DNA of 64,000 nucleotides, taken from positions 310,001-374,000 of the forward strand of contig NZ_JBHTJI010000042.1 of NCBI RefSeq assembly GCF_042675665.1, in the 5' to 3' direction. Both the position numbers and the translations under genes were made by a program. The notes under the pieces were generated by a model. That model was given only the letters and a program-made list of their open reading frames with translations, searched no databases and was not told the origin of the DNA. Below are positions 52,942 through 63,240 of the stretch, piece after piece. This DNA is from Mariniflexile jejuense (GTDB lineage Bacteria > Bacteroidota > Bacteroidia > Flavobacteriales > Flavobacteriaceae). The number at the start of each line of letters is the position of its first letter. Positions within the stretch are counted from its first letter, which is position 1.

Positions 52942-54906
52942 TTAATTAATTACAATTTTTTCTGTTTTTGTATTGCCTTCATAATTTACCCGAAGCAAAT
53001 ACAAACCACTTGACACATTCAAATTTATTTCAGAATTTTCATTCAATAAAAAGCTCTTAATTTTTCTACCTTCAATAGTAAATACTTCTAAAGTAGCTTT
53101 ATTATTAAGTCCGTTTACAAAAATTTTACCTGTTGTTGGGTTAGGAAAAACTTTAATTGCCAGCATGCTATTCTGCTGTGTTGTTAATGGTTGGTTCCAA
53201 ATTTGCCCTACCATGTTTCCCCATAAATATTCAACCAAATCTGGGTAATCAATAAACGGGTTTCTATTAAATTGCCAAGTGTAAACAATGTTATTTCTGT
53301 TCATTTCAAAATCGTCTGGCGGATCATTTCTATGCCAATTTAAAAGTGTTGCCAAATCGCCAAATTGCCCAACAGTAGTTTCTGGGTAACCGTTAACAAC
53401 ATCTAAACCATTATAACGTACTGCCATATAAAAAATGCTTCTCGCAACATCACCTTTAAACTTACCTAAAGTACCTGATGGTCCATTATATTGCCCATAA
53501 AACAAGTTACCTCTACTACTATTTTCTGGTCCATCTGCAGCTCGCAATGCATGTGCATCAGAATTTCCATGACGTAGAGAATCTTTAGTAGTATTCCAAA
53601 ATATATCTTTTCCGTTAGCAGTATCATCAGCTTTTATACTATTAAAACCACCTCTAGAACGCGGAAACGTATGTTCTCTATTCCATTTACCTATATTACT
53701 AGAAGTTATTTGGTAATCAAGCTTTGCACGTCCAATTTCTTTATACACTAACCAAACCTGATTGCTATTTGCAGGGTTTTGGTCGGCTTCTTTTAAAATA
53801 TCGATAATATCTGCATAGGTTTGCGCCCTAACAACACCTTCTTCTGCTATAATATCTTGCATAGCTTGTTTTAACGACGCATTTGATTTTGCATCAAGAC
53901 TGTTATAATAACCAACAGGTTGTGTGCTATTTACATTGCCGTAGGTTGGATTTATTGGTGTTCCAAAAGGTGCAATTTGAAAATCATTATCAACAACTCT
54001 AATCTTTAAATTATTATTTAATGAATAATTTGGTGATACTAAACCCGTTAATTTGATTAGCATTTCCTCATCACCTTCATCAAAAGTATCGTCAACTAAA
54101 GTAATGGTAGTTGATGCTGTTTTTGTACCGTTAGGAATGGTTATTGAAGTGTTTCCTGTAAAATCGGATGTATTAAACGTTCCGTTATTGAGTGTTAATG
54201 TAAAATTTAAATCTGTTGTTACATTTTGTTCTGAAGTGAAATTAATATCAAACGCATCACCCTCATCATAACTTGTTTGAGCAATTGTTATTGAAATTCC
54301 GTTTAAAACAACACCGCTACCATCATTTAATTGTCTTGGGGTTGGTGGTTTTACAGTATAAGTGCCGTCGTTATTTCTTTGAATTGAGTTTGTATTATTG
54401 GTTGTTCCTTCAGTAATAATTTGAATACTTGGGTTGAATGCTGAAAAAATAGGAACAAATTCTGTACCATCCGATTGTGTGGTTCTGTAAATTAAAACAT
54501 CAACAAGTGTATCATCAACATGAGCTTTTACAGGTTCTTCAAAATCTAAATCATCTGCTCTATAAATTGCTATAGCATCAACGCCATTTTGTATAATATT
54601 TGAAGGTATAATATATTGAGGAAATGGTGATACATTAACACTTCCAATTAATAATATACCGTTAATATCGGTTTCATAACCATCTAAATCTAATGCCAAA
54701 TAACTAGTATGCTGACCGTTGGTTGAACCATTGAAAAATACTAAAACATATCCATCTAAAGGAAAATTTGGTGTTTCAGATAATAGTTCAACAAATTCTA
54801 AATCATCTGTTCCAGCCGTATCACAATCTAATTCGTTAATAACAATTTGACTGGAAACTATTTGAAAGACTAAAAAGAACAGACATAAAATTGTATTTTT
54901 CCTCAT
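52942..54906 (-). CDS. Secreted endonuclease I with T9SS sorting tail
   Basis: 654 residues. A signal peptide is followed by a lamin-tail-like beta domain (VINELDCDTAGTDDLEFVEL), a Calx-beta-type domain (TFDEGDEEMLIKLTG) and an NucM-like endonuclease I domain with WNREHTFPRSRGG and SDAHALRAADG. The C-terminal 75 residues are a type A T9SS sorting domain (FPNPTTGKIFVNGLNNKATL, then EKIVIN). It is exported by the type IX system and can degrade extracellular DNA for phosphate or nutrients. It is not coupled to other genes. Confidence 0.93.
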   Translation of the reverse strand: MRKNTILCLFFLVFQIVSSQIVINELDCDTAGTDDLEFVELLSETPNFPLDGYVLVFFNGSTNGQHTSYLALDLDGYETDINGILLIGSVNVSPFPQYIIPSNIIQNGVDAIAIYRADDLDFEEPVKAHVDDTLVDVLIYRTTQSDGTEFVPIFSAFNPSIQIITEGTTNNTNSIQRNNDGTYTVKPPTPRQLNDGSGVVLNGISITIAQTSYDEGDAFDINFTSEQNVTTDLNFTLTLNNGTFNTSDFTGNTSITIPNGTKTASTTITLVDDTFDEGDEEMLIKLTGLVSPNYSLNNNLKIRVVDNDFQIAPFGTPINPTYGNVNSTQPVGYYNSLDAKSNASLKQAMQDIIAEEGVVRAQTYADIIDILKEADQNPANSNQVWLVYKEIGRAKLDYQITSSNIGKWNREHTFPRSRGGFNSIKADDTANGKDIFWNTTKDSLRHGNSDAHALRAADGPENSSRGNLFYGQYNGPSGTLGKFKGDVARSIFYMAVRYNGLDVVNGYPETTVGQFGDLATLLNWHRNDPPDDFEMNRNNIVYTWQFNRNPFIDYPDLVEYLWGNMVGQIWNQPLTTQQNSMLAIKVFPNPTTGKIFVNGLNNKATLEVFTIEGRKIKSFLLNENSEINLNVSSGLYLLRVNYEGNTKTEKIVIN

Positions 54907-55064
54907 AAAAACTACATTTTTTACAAATGTACCGTTCTCAAATTGTTTTTGCTGTTATTAGCTAAAACTTTAACGAAACTTAATATTGAGGTTGCACATT
55001 ATCGATAAAATGGCGCATAAACTTATTAAAACACCGTTTAAACTAAGTTTATTACTTTTGTATA

Positions 55065-55217
55065 ATGAAAAAACAATTTTTTAAATTTTTAGCAAAACTG
55101 AATAAAATTATGCTTCCAAGTTATTCTAAACAACAGTTAGATTTAACAAAAGCAAGCAAACTACAAATGGCCATTATTGGTTGGAGATGGCTTGTTACAA
55201 AAAATGCTTTAGACTAA
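55065..55217 (+). CDS. Conserved small protein of 50 residues
   Basis: ATG at 55065. The product begins MKKQFFKFLAKLNKIMLPS and continues YSKQQLDLTKASKLQMAIIG, ending WRWLVTKNALD. This arrangement matches a short Flavobacteriaceae protein I remember, sometimes misannotated as SsrA-binding. A -7 box TACTTTTG (55053-55060) ends 4 bases before the ATG, so the mRNA would be almost leaderless. A strong terminator follows. Function unknown. Confidence 0.75.
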   Translation: MKKQFFKFLAKLNKIMLPSYSKQQLDLTKASKLQMAIIGWRWLVTKNALD

Positions 55218-55227
55218 TTTAGTGTAT

Positions 55228-55264
55228 AAAAAAAGACTTTCAATTGCTTGAAAGTCTTTTTTGT
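55228..55264. terminator. Terminator after the 50-residue gene
   Basis: AAAAAGACTTTCAA and TTGAAAGTCTTTTTT form a perfect stem with a 4-base loop. It closely resembles the hairpin beside tRNA-Arg at 63801-63826 (both have TTCAAT..CTTGAAA). Confidence 0.88.
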
Positions 55265-55267
55265 TTT

Positions 55268-55280
55268 TGTGACCTCGACT
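55268..55280 (+). other. 13-bp copy of the tRNA-Arg 3' end (candidate attachment site)
   Basis: GTGACCTCGACTG is identical and in the same orientation as 63837-63849, which covers the 3' end of the tRNA-Arg gene. It marks the left edge of the suspected island. The match is too short to be decisive by itself. Confidence 0.45.
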
Positions 55281-55668
55281 GAGGTCTGTTCCAAAAAATT
55301 CTATATTTTCTTAATAAGAACTGTTTTATGAAAGGCCATTCTACTTTGCCCCGTCCTGAATAAAGGCTACATAATTTTAAACATTATTTATAAAACGATA
55401 CGACACAGAAAGTTGATTGAAATAATAATAAAAAACGGACGGACTGGATTAGTGCTCCGTTGATAGGGCGGTGCAGTTTGAAAGGAATTTATTTTGTTTT
55501 TTCTCCCCCAGCGCAAAGACAAAGAAACTTCACCGCACAAAACAGCACATTTGCAAACCCCACTAGCCAACTCGCAAACCAAAGTTTGCAAAAGAACTGT
55601 TTTTTCCAACACGACATAGTCAACTGGTTTTTTATTAATTTGGGCTTTTTTATTTTTATGCACTTGTG
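55281..55668. other. Gene-poor, foreign-looking spacer
   Basis: 388 bases with G+C-richer blocks and no convincing gene; a 91-codon minus-strand frame is not supported by composition or a start signal. GCAAAC-CAAA-GTTTGC forms a small hairpin at about 55574-55589. It differs in character from the flanking chromosome and precedes the island cargo. Confidence 0.5.
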
Positions 55669-58560
55669 ATGACTAGGACTAAACTTCAAATATTACTTAT
55701 ATGCTGTCTTTTTTCAAGCATTTCTTCTATCGCTCAATCGTTAGTAAATACTGAATACAAAAACACAAAGCAACTACCAGTTGCACAGATATTTCGAACT
55801 TTTCAGGATTCCGAGGGTTTTTTGTGGTATGGAACTCAGGGAGGTGGATTGTGTAGGGATGATGGTTATTCTGTCAAAATTTTCCGTTCGGATTGTAATA
55901 CACCTGATTTATTAAAAAGCAATTGGATTACTTGTATTTCAGAAGATTTACATCATAAAATCTGGTTTGGCACAAAACGAGGTTTATATGTTTTAGATAA
56001 AACCACCTATGAAATTCATCAAATAAAAGACCCTGACATTCAAAACTGGAGTATTGATGCTTTATGGGCATCTACAGAAGGTAATATATGGGTATCAACA
56101 GCAGATTTGGTCATTAAATATGATTTATTTGAGCAAAAACTAGACACATACCATTCATTGTGGAAAGGTGAATCAAAAAGTGTTTCTCAAATTTATGAAG
56201 ACCGTGATAAGAATATTTGGACTGTTCAATGGAACGGTGGGATACATAAATATAATCCAGCAACAAATGAATTTATTCCAATTCCATGGGAATTTGAAGA
56301 AAGCCCAACGAGTATAATTCAAGATACCGACTTAAAGAAATATTGGATTTCAACATGGGGGCAAGGTATAGTAGAGTTTAATCCCAATATTACAGGACAG
56401 ACATGTTTTACGTTACACAATTCCACAAAGGGAAGTCGGGATGATTCAAAAAGATATATTTTAAATTTAACAACAGACACTGTTTTAAATTACATTTGGG
56501 CAGCTACTGTAGATAACATTTATGCATACAGCAAGAGTCAAGACCGCCAATTAACCAATATTAATATTGACAAGTACTTACCCTCAGGTAAGTTATTAGT
56601 GAACCAAATAATAACTGACAAACAAGGGAATATAAAAATATCAACCGATTATCCTCATTCTTTCACTCTATCGTTTAGACAAAAAAACTTTCTGGCAGAA
56701 AGCATTAACCAAGATGTAAACACTTTTGGCTTACCAATTGCTCCTGTCGTTTTTTCTAACAGCAAAAATAATTATTGGTTTTGGCAAAAACGCCAAGGAC
56801 TCTTTCTTTATAACACAAAAATTGGCAAACTAATATCACTATCTGGATTACCAGGGCTGAATGGTAGAAAGAAATCCATCCTTATAAAAAAGGCAACGGA
56901 TGATGATGGCATATACACTGTATTAGATGATACAGTTGTCGTAAAACTTCATCCATCAGGAGCAGGTAACGTAACATTGGAAAATGTTATCGAAATTCCT
57001 TCTTCAGAACGGATTCATAGCCTCTATCAAGACCAAAAACATAACTTATTGATTGGGACACAAAACACCCTGTTTTATTACAACTTTGCCATCCGAAAAT
57101 TAACAAAGAGTTCTATAAACGTTGGTGTTATTAATGACATAACAACAAGCAATGGATTAGTATTCTTAGCAACAGAACAATCAGGATTGTGCATGATTGA
57201 TACAACCGGTAGCATTCATGAAATTGTTATGGACAAAAATTTTTCGTCAATTGCAAATGCTTCCAATCGGCTTATATGTTCTGGAACTGAGCAAGGCGAA
57301 GTGTTTTTCTATGATGTTTTAAATAATAAAATATCACAGATAAAGGAACTTTTAGGCTTAAACGGTGATGCAATCATTGATTTAGAAGTTGACAGCTCAG
57401 GTTTAATATGGATTTTAACCAACCAAAAAGTTATTATTTACAATCCTGAACAAAAAACAACAAATTCCTATTACAGTTCTGAAGCTGATATTTCAATGAA
57501 TAATTTTTATTCATTAGGCAAAGATGCAAAAGGTCAGATTATTATTGGCGGCATGGGTGGTTTTCGTCGTTTTGTATCACATAGTAGTTTGAAAAATGAA
57601 TCAAAAACACAACACGTAAAGCTTACTTCATATTCAATTAATGGGAATCATAAACTAGTTGGAATTGAAAATAATAGAATAGAATTACAACCGAATGAAC
57701 TAAATTTAGTACTAAATTTTTCCACATTTGACCATCTTTATACTGGGAAAATACGTTTCGCTTACCGTTTTAAAAATCAACACAGTAATTGGCAATACTT
57801 GCCTGATGGCATTAATAGCTTGTCATTAACCGGACTCTCGAAAGGATTATATCAGTTGGAGGTAAAAGCAACAAATGCAACAGGTCAGTGGAGCAACAAA
57901 ACATCATTTTTTACATTAAAAGTTTTACCATACTGGTACGAATCAATTATAGCTTATATCGTTTATTTGCTACTGCTAATTGCATTCATCGCATTATCCA
58001 TTCATATCTACTTAAACCGTAATAAGCAAAAGTTAGCCAATGAGCAAATTCGAAATAGTGCTTTAGATTTAAGAGATTGGTTGTATCAATTATCTGGTGA
58101 AATGGTTTCATCTGAATCTTCAGAACCTAATTTAAAATCTTTGCTTTTAGATATCAAAAAACAGCTTCAGAATCAAAAAACAGATAATAAGGGTAATGAG
58201 CAACAAGCCTCCACTTCTAATCTTTCAGCCTCCGATGAAAAATTCATCCAAAAAGCACTTCATTTTGTTGAGTCGAATATCGATTCTACTAACTATTCGG
58301 TAGAACAGTTAAGCAAAGATTTAGGAATGGACAGGACAGGCTTATACCGGAAACTTATAAGTATTATTGGTAAATCTCCTACCGACCTTATTAAATCCAC
58401 TCGATTAAAACGTGCGAAAAAACTATTGAAAGAAGGTTATACAGTATCAGAAACAGCCGACTTGGTAGGATTTGGCACTGCCAGCTATTTTAGCAAATGC
58501 TTTAAAGATGAATTTGGGGTAAAACCTTCGAGATATATTGACAACCAAAACAATACATAA
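55669..58560 (+). CDS. Propeller/Y_Y_Y membrane sensor fused to an AraC-type DNA-binding domain
   Basis: 963 residues from the ATG at 55669. A signal peptide (to SSISSIAQ) is followed by a long periplasmic beta-propeller region (about 25-680, repeated WxG/TxxGLYV-type blades such as DSEGFLWYGTQGGGLCR), then a Y_Y_Y domain (about 690-760). One transmembrane segment (IIAYIVYLLLLIAFIALSIH) and a short cytosolic linker precede an AraC helix-turn-helix (about 855-960, LSKDLGMDRTGLYRKLISII). The His-kinase, ATPase and receiver domains of hybrid two-component sensors are missing, so the signal would pass directly. It probably senses a glycan and controls the following glycosidase genes. Confidence 0.88.
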   Translation: MTRTKLQILLICCLFSSISSIAQSLVNTEYKNTKQLPVAQIFRTFQDSEGFLWYGTQGGGLCRDDGYSVKIFRSDCNTPDLLKSNWITCISEDLHHKIWFGTKRGLYVLDKTTYEIHQIKDPDIQNWSIDALWASTEGNIWVSTADLVIKYDLFEQKLDTYHSLWKGESKSVSQIYEDRDKNIWTVQWNGGIHKYNPATNEFIPIPWEFEESPTSIIQDTDLKKYWISTWGQGIVEFNPNITGQTCFTLHNSTKGSRDDSKRYILNLTTDTVLNYIWAATVDNIYAYSKSQDRQLTNINIDKYLPSGKLLVNQIITDKQGNIKISTDYPHSFTLSFRQKNFLAESINQDVNTFGLPIAPVVFSNSKNNYWFWQKRQGLFLYNTKIGKLISLSGLPGLNGRKKSILIKKATDDDGIYTVLDDTVVVKLHPSGAGNVTLENVIEIPSSERIHSLYQDQKHNLLIGTQNTLFYYNFAIRKLTKSSINVGVINDITTSNGLVFLATEQSGLCMIDTTGSIHEIVMDKNFSSIANASNRLICSGTEQGEVFFYDVLNNKISQIKELLGLNGDAIIDLEVDSSGLIWILTNQKVIIYNPEQKTTNSYYSSEADISMNNFYSLGKDAKGQIIIGGMGGFRRFVSHSSLKNESKTQHVKLTSYSINGNHKLVGIENNRIELQPNELNLVLNFSTFDHLYTGKIRFAYRFKNQHSNWQYLPDGINSLSLTGLSKGLYQLEVKATNATGQWSNKTSFFTLKVLPYWYESIIAYIVYLLLLIAFIALSIHIYLNRNKQKLANEQIRNSALDLRDWLYQLSGEMVSSESSEPNLKSLLLDIKKQLQNQKTDNKGNEQQASTSNLSASDEKFIQKALHFVESNIDSTNYSVEQLSKDLGMDRTGLYRKLISIIGKSPTDLIKSTRLKRAKKLLKEGYTVSETADLVGFGTASYFSKCFKDEFGVKPSRYIDNQNNT

Positions 58561-58683
58561 AGCATATAACAAATCAAAATCAACCATTTTACAGTTTTTT
58601 TCAACCATTTTACACGACTAGCGAGTCTACATTATATTGTTTTGTAATCGATATTATTAACAATATAAAACTTGGAAAAAGCA

Positions 58684-59757
58684 ATGCAAAAAAGAGTTTG
58701 TTTTTTAATGATGACCGCAATAGTTTTATTCTTTCAATGGAGCTGTTCGCATAAATCATCTAAGAAAGAGCTATCCGAAAATGAGATGAAAGCCTACTTG
58801 CTGGTTTACTTTAAGGATAGCGACCATGCTTTACATATGGCACTCAGTTCTGATGGGTATTCATTTACCGATATAAATAATGGCAATCCGGTTATATCCG
58901 GAGATACTATTTCTATGCAAAAAGGTATTCGTGACCCACATATTATGCGAGGTCCCGATAACCTATTTTACATGACAATGACCGACCTGCATATTTATGC
59001 CCATCGGGAAGGATTGCGAAATACAGAGTGGGAGCGCCCCAGAAACGAGTTTGGTTGGGGTAATAACAGGGGATTTGTTCTAATGAAATCTACTGATTTA
59101 ATTAATTGGTCGCACACCACAGCTGCAATCGATGAAACCTTTGCTGGTTATGATTCTATCGGTTGTGCCTGGGCTCCTCAAACAATTTGGGATGATAAAG
59201 AAGGGAAACCAATGTTGTATTATAGCATGCGCTTTTATGACGGAACAATTCGTTTGTTTTTTAGCTATACAAATATTGAGTTTTCAAAATTGGAGACAGA
59301 ACCTAAACTTCTTTTTCAATATCCCAAAGACCAGACATACATTGATGGAGATATTACCAAAGCAAACGATAAATTTCATCTTTTCTATGTAGCCCATGAT
59401 GGCACACCGGGCATTAAACAGGCTGTTTCTTCATCCATTAACGAGGGGTATTCATATGATTCTGTTTGGTATGATTCAGAAGCAGTAAAATGCGAAGCAC
59501 CTAATATTTGGAAACGTATTGGTGAAGATAAATGGGTACTAATGTACGATATCTATGGATTAAAGCCTGCCAATTTTGGATTCAGAGAAACCTCCGATTT
59601 CAAAATATTCACCGATTTAGGACGCTTCAACGAAGGTGTTATGAAAGCAACCAATTTTCAAATACCCAAACATGGCACCGTAATACAACTTACTAAAAAA
59701 GAAGCTGAGAAGTTGGCCAAATACTGGCAATTAGAAATGACATTTGATAAACTTTAA
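58684..59757 (+). CDS. GH43-type glycoside hydrolase, lipoprotein-like
   Basis: About 357 residues from the ATG at 58684; an upstream TTG in frame is possible but less likely. A hydrophobic leader ends at a Cys (FQWSC) that only partly fits a lipobox. The five-bladed propeller has RDPHIM (base Asp), TYIDGDITK (pKa Asp) and EAPNIW (acid Glu). GH43-type enzymes cleave arabinosides, xylosides or galactans. No SusD gene lies nearby. The next glycosidase is 99 bases downstream. Confidence 0.82.
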   Translation: MQKRVCFLMMTAIVLFFQWSCSHKSSKKELSENEMKAYLLVYFKDSDHALHMALSSDGYSFTDINNGNPVISGDTISMQKGIRDPHIMRGPDNLFYMTMTDLHIYAHREGLRNTEWERPRNEFGWGNNRGFVLMKSTDLINWSHTTAAIDETFAGYDSIGCAWAPQTIWDDKEGKPMLYYSMRFYDGTIRLFFSYTNIEFSKLETEPKLLFQYPKDQTYIDGDITKANDKFHLFYVAHDGTPGIKQAVSSSINEGYSYDSVWYDSEAVKCEAPNIWKRIGEDKWVLMYDIYGLKPANFGFRETSDFKIFTDLGRFNEGVMKATNFQIPKHGTVIQLTKKEAEKLAKYWQLEMTFDKL

Positions 59758-59769
59758 AAGATTGGAATT

Positions 59770-59841
59770 ATGAAACGAGCTATAAACGCACCTTTTCTTA
59801 CAAATGATAATGACGACTGGCGAGTTCCATATGGCAATTAA
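59770..59841 (+). other. Micro-frame of 23 residues or gene remnant
   Basis: ATG at 59770, product MKRAINAPFLTNDNDDWRVPYGN, 15 bases before the next ATG. It is too short to judge; it may be a leader peptide or a remnant of a truncated gene between the two glycosidase genes. Confidence 0.2.
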
Positions 59842-59856
59842 AAACATTTTAGATAT

Positions 59857-62265
59857 ATGAAAAACATATTAATCATACTATTATTATTAGTGTTTAAGAC
59901 AGGACTTATTCTTGCACAAAACTATCCACAGGTAATCCTTCGTGGCGATTACCCCGACCCAACTATTATCCGTGATGGAAGCGATTATTATATGACGCAC
60001 TCAAGTTTTGTTTACAATCCGGGATTCCTGATTTGGCATTCAACGGACTTAATTAACTGGGAACCAATAGCCAGAACTATGACAATAATTAAAGGTTCGG
60101 CATATGCTCCCGATTTGGTAAAATACAATGGAAAGTATTACATCTATTATCCATCTGCCGGTACAAATTGGGTTATCTGGGCAGATGATATCAGAGGCCC
60201 TTGGAGTAATCCCATTGATTTAAAAGTGGAAAGAATTGACCCCGGACATGTTGTCGATAAAAAAGGGAACCGATTTTTACATTTAAGCAAAGGTATTGTT
60301 GTACCATTAACAAAAGATGGACTTGCTACTAAAGGTGACGTTACCCAAACGTATGATGGATGGGAATATCCCAAAGAATGGGCAACAGAGTGTTTTTGTC
60401 TTGAATCACCCAAATTAAATTATAAGGATGGTTATTATTACCTTACCAGTGCCCAAGGTGGAACGGCTGGTCCGGCAACCAGCCATATGGTTGTGTCAGC
60501 TCGCTCTAAAACACCTGTCGGTCCTTGGGAGAATTCTCCTTACAACCCCATTGTGCATACATGGTCGGCATCTGAAAAGTGGTGGTCAAAGGGTCATGGT
60601 ACTCTCATTGATGATACTGCTGGTAACTGGTGGATTGTTTATCATGCATATGAAAACGGGGCTTATACATTAGGTCGTCAGACATTAATAGACCCTATAA
60701 AGTGGACAGATGACGGATGGTATAAGTTAGACGAAAACCGGAAATCTCTTCCATCAAAAAATCCTCAAATAGGTATGAAACTTTCCGATTCTTTCTCAAC
60801 GAATAAACTTGACATTCAGTGGACAACATGGGGTGGTTATAATGACGATGATATCTCGTTTTCCAATAGCAGCCTGTTTTTAAAAGGGAAAGGTGATACT
60901 CCGGGATATGGTCGTAAACTGCTCATAACTATACCTGACAAAAATTACCAAATAGAAAGTGAAATCACGCTAAATGAAGGTGGTTCTGGAGGTTTAATTT
61001 TATTTTATCGTGAAAATGCTTTTGCCAGTATTACCTCTAATGGGGAGTCTTTTACAATAAACGATAGGAATAAAGAAGTTGAAAACATAGTTTCTGAATT
61101 TGGCGACCATTTTTTTCTAAGAATTATTAACCAAGCCGATTTGTGTACCATTCAGGCAAGTAAAGATGGAAAAATATGGAAAACATTAAAGGAACATCTT
61201 GATGTTTCAGGTCTGCACCATAATAATTATAGAGGATTTTATGCTTTAAGAGCTGGTTTAGTAGCAACACACAATGCAAAAGTAGAGTTCAAATATTTTA
61301 ATTATACTGCCGGTAAATTAGCTCCAAAGCCAGTATTTCGTGACCCAGTTTACGATGGTGCTGCTGACCCGGTTGTAATTTGGAATCCATTGGTTCGCAA
61401 GTGGTGGATGTTTTACACCAATCGTAGGGCTACTGAAACTGAATTGCCAGGTTATAGTTGGGTGTTTAAGACACCTATCGGGATTGCAGAATCTGCCGAT
61501 GGTGCCAATTGGGATTACGTAGGAATTGCGAATTTTCCAAATCTTCCACCAGAAGCAGGTGGCGATAGTGCAACATTATGGGCACCGGATGTTATTTACG
61601 GTGAAGATGGTAATTGGCACATGTTTTTAAGTATTCAAGCTGGTATTGCCGAACATTGGGGTAAAGTACCAGGGTATATCGACCACCTAACAAGCTATAA
61701 CCTTCGGGATTGGCAATATAAAAAACGCTTCAATCTTCCGGTTGGTAGCTACGATGCCGATGTAATTAAAATGCCTGACGGTAAATGGCGTATGTATTTC
61801 AAAGACCCTTCTAACCATTCATCAACCTTCTATTATCTTGAAAGTACCGATTTAAACAACTGGTCAGACCCTATAAAAGTGATGTCAACCAAAGGTGAAG
61901 GGCCAGCCGTTTTTTATTGGAAAGATTATTACTGGATGATAATTTGTGACGGAATGGGTTTCAAAACATTTCGATCAAAAGATGCTACCGAATGGGAATA
62001 TCAACCAGGAGGCCCTTTAATGCCCGAAGGTTCTGGAACTGGTGCAGACGATGTTGCAACCGCACGCCATGGTGATGTTGTTATTAGCAATGGTAGAGCA
62101 TATTTTTATTATTTTACCCATCCCGGTCAGGTTGGAGAAAACAGAAAAAAAGATGGATTTGACCAACGTCGCTCATCCATACATGTTGTTGAATTCAAAT
62201 TACAAAATGGATGGATAATAGCAAATCGAGATGAACCAACTTTTATTCAATTGGAAAATCCTTAA
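59857..62265 (+). CDS. Tandem GH43-GH43 glycoside hydrolase, secreted
   Basis: 802 residues with a signal peptide (to LILAQ). The first GH43 domain (about 25-310) has YPDPTIIRDG (base Asp34), DPGHVVDKKGN and CFCLESPKLNYKDGYYYLTS (acid Glu). A concanavalin-like beta-sandwich follows (about 310-480). The second GH43-like domain (about 490-800) carries AADPVVIWNP, TLWAPDVIYG, YDADVIKMPDG and GEGPAVFYWKD. Both keep the three acidic residues, so both may be active. It would act in the periplasm or outside on a branched glycan such as an arabinoxylan; substrate is inferred only from family. Confidence 0.85.
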   Translation: MKNILIILLLLVFKTGLILAQNYPQVILRGDYPDPTIIRDGSDYYMTHSSFVYNPGFLIWHSTDLINWEPIARTMTIIKGSAYAPDLVKYNGKYYIYYPSAGTNWVIWADDIRGPWSNPIDLKVERIDPGHVVDKKGNRFLHLSKGIVVPLTKDGLATKGDVTQTYDGWEYPKEWATECFCLESPKLNYKDGYYYLTSAQGGTAGPATSHMVVSARSKTPVGPWENSPYNPIVHTWSASEKWWSKGHGTLIDDTAGNWWIVYHAYENGAYTLGRQTLIDPIKWTDDGWYKLDENRKSLPSKNPQIGMKLSDSFSTNKLDIQWTTWGGYNDDDISFSNSSLFLKGKGDTPGYGRKLLITIPDKNYQIESEITLNEGGSGGLILFYRENAFASITSNGESFTINDRNKEVENIVSEFGDHFFLRIINQADLCTIQASKDGKIWKTLKEHLDVSGLHHNNYRGFYALRAGLVATHNAKVEFKYFNYTAGKLAPKPVFRDPVYDGAADPVVIWNPLVRKWWMFYTNRRATETELPGYSWVFKTPIGIAESADGANWDYVGIANFPNLPPEAGGDSATLWAPDVIYGEDGNWHMFLSIQAGIAEHWGKVPGYIDHLTSYNLRDWQYKKRFNLPVGSYDADVIKMPDGKWRMYFKDPSNHSSTFYYLESTDLNNWSDPIKVMSTKGEGPAVFYWKDYYWMIICDGMGFKTFRSKDATEWEYQPGGPLMPEGSGTGADDVATARHGDVVISNGRAYFYYFTHPGQVGENRKKDGFDQRRSSIHVVEFKLQNGWIIANRDEPTFIQLENP

Positions 62266-62345
62266 TAAAGATTGCCACGTCTATTTGTAAGCACATTGGC
62301 AAGTCTAGACTTGATACAAAAAAATTGGACAATTAATTGCGAGAT

Positions 62346-63240
62346 TTAAGATGCTAGATTTTGGTTATACATTTCCATTTCAAATTCGTTAATAGTTTTA
62401 TACCCTATAGTTGAGTGTATTCTTCTTTTGTTGTACCAAGTTTCTATCCAAGAAAAGATGGATAGTTCTGCTAATTATATTTATGTAGGTACACTCATTC
62501 AGTTTTTAAGCTCTTAAAAAAAGATTCTGCTACGGCATTGTCCCAACAGTTCCCCTTTCTACTCATGCTTTGTATTACTAATCCATTATAGTTTTTGATA
62601 ATATCAGTAAACAAATAGCTGGCATACTGAGAACCTCTATCGAAATGGAAGATAAGTTCTTCCGTAATTACATTGGATTTTACTGCCATATTCCATGCAT
62701 CTAATATAGTATCCTGCGTTGTTAAATTATCTCTCTTAGACCAGCCTATTACCTTTCGGTTATATAAATCAATAATTACCGTTAAATACATCCAGTCTTA
62801 CTTGGTTTCAATATAAGTGATCTCGGATACCCAAACTTGATTTACTCTAGATACTTTAAAATTTTGATTTAAGATATTATCGGGAATACGATATTAGTGG
62901 TTACTATCTGTTGTTGTTCTAAACTTGTGTTTCCTTCTGGCAAATAAACCATATACCTTTATAAGTTTCTCCACACGTGGTTTGGAAACATAATATCCTA
63001 GTTTTTCCAATGCTTTTTTTATACTTTTCGCACCATAACTTTCATAGCTATCTTTAAAAATAGTTTAATCAACTCAGACAATTTTTGATTATACAGCCAA
63101 AACTTTGAGAGCTTAGCTTTTAACCAATTATAATAACTACTGGAATTAACTTTTTAAACTTTACACATTTTCTCGACTGAAAACTTAAATTTATGATGTT
63201 TTATAAACCTCAATTTTTCTTGTCGCCCTTAGAGATTTGA
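62346..63240 (-). pseudogene. IS3-family orfB transposase, broken
   Basis: Pieces of an integrase-core transposase are readable in changing frames: KVNSSSYYNWLKAKL, YGAKSIKKALEKLGYYVSKP, VNQVWVSEITYIETK, then the open segment 62495-62791 (DRGSQYASYLF, GNCWDNAVAESFFKSL) and the end WYNKRRIHSTIGYKTINEFE. At least three stop codons or frameshifts interrupt it. Confidence 0.85.

Noticed and set aside
55388..55663. 91-codon minus-strand reading frame
   Set aside because: No start signal, unusual composition, overlap with frames on the other strand, and no recognisable domain; treated as spacer.
62495..62791. Intact transposase gene
   Set aside because: It is only the middle part of an IS3 orfB; upstream and downstream parts are in other frames with stop codons.
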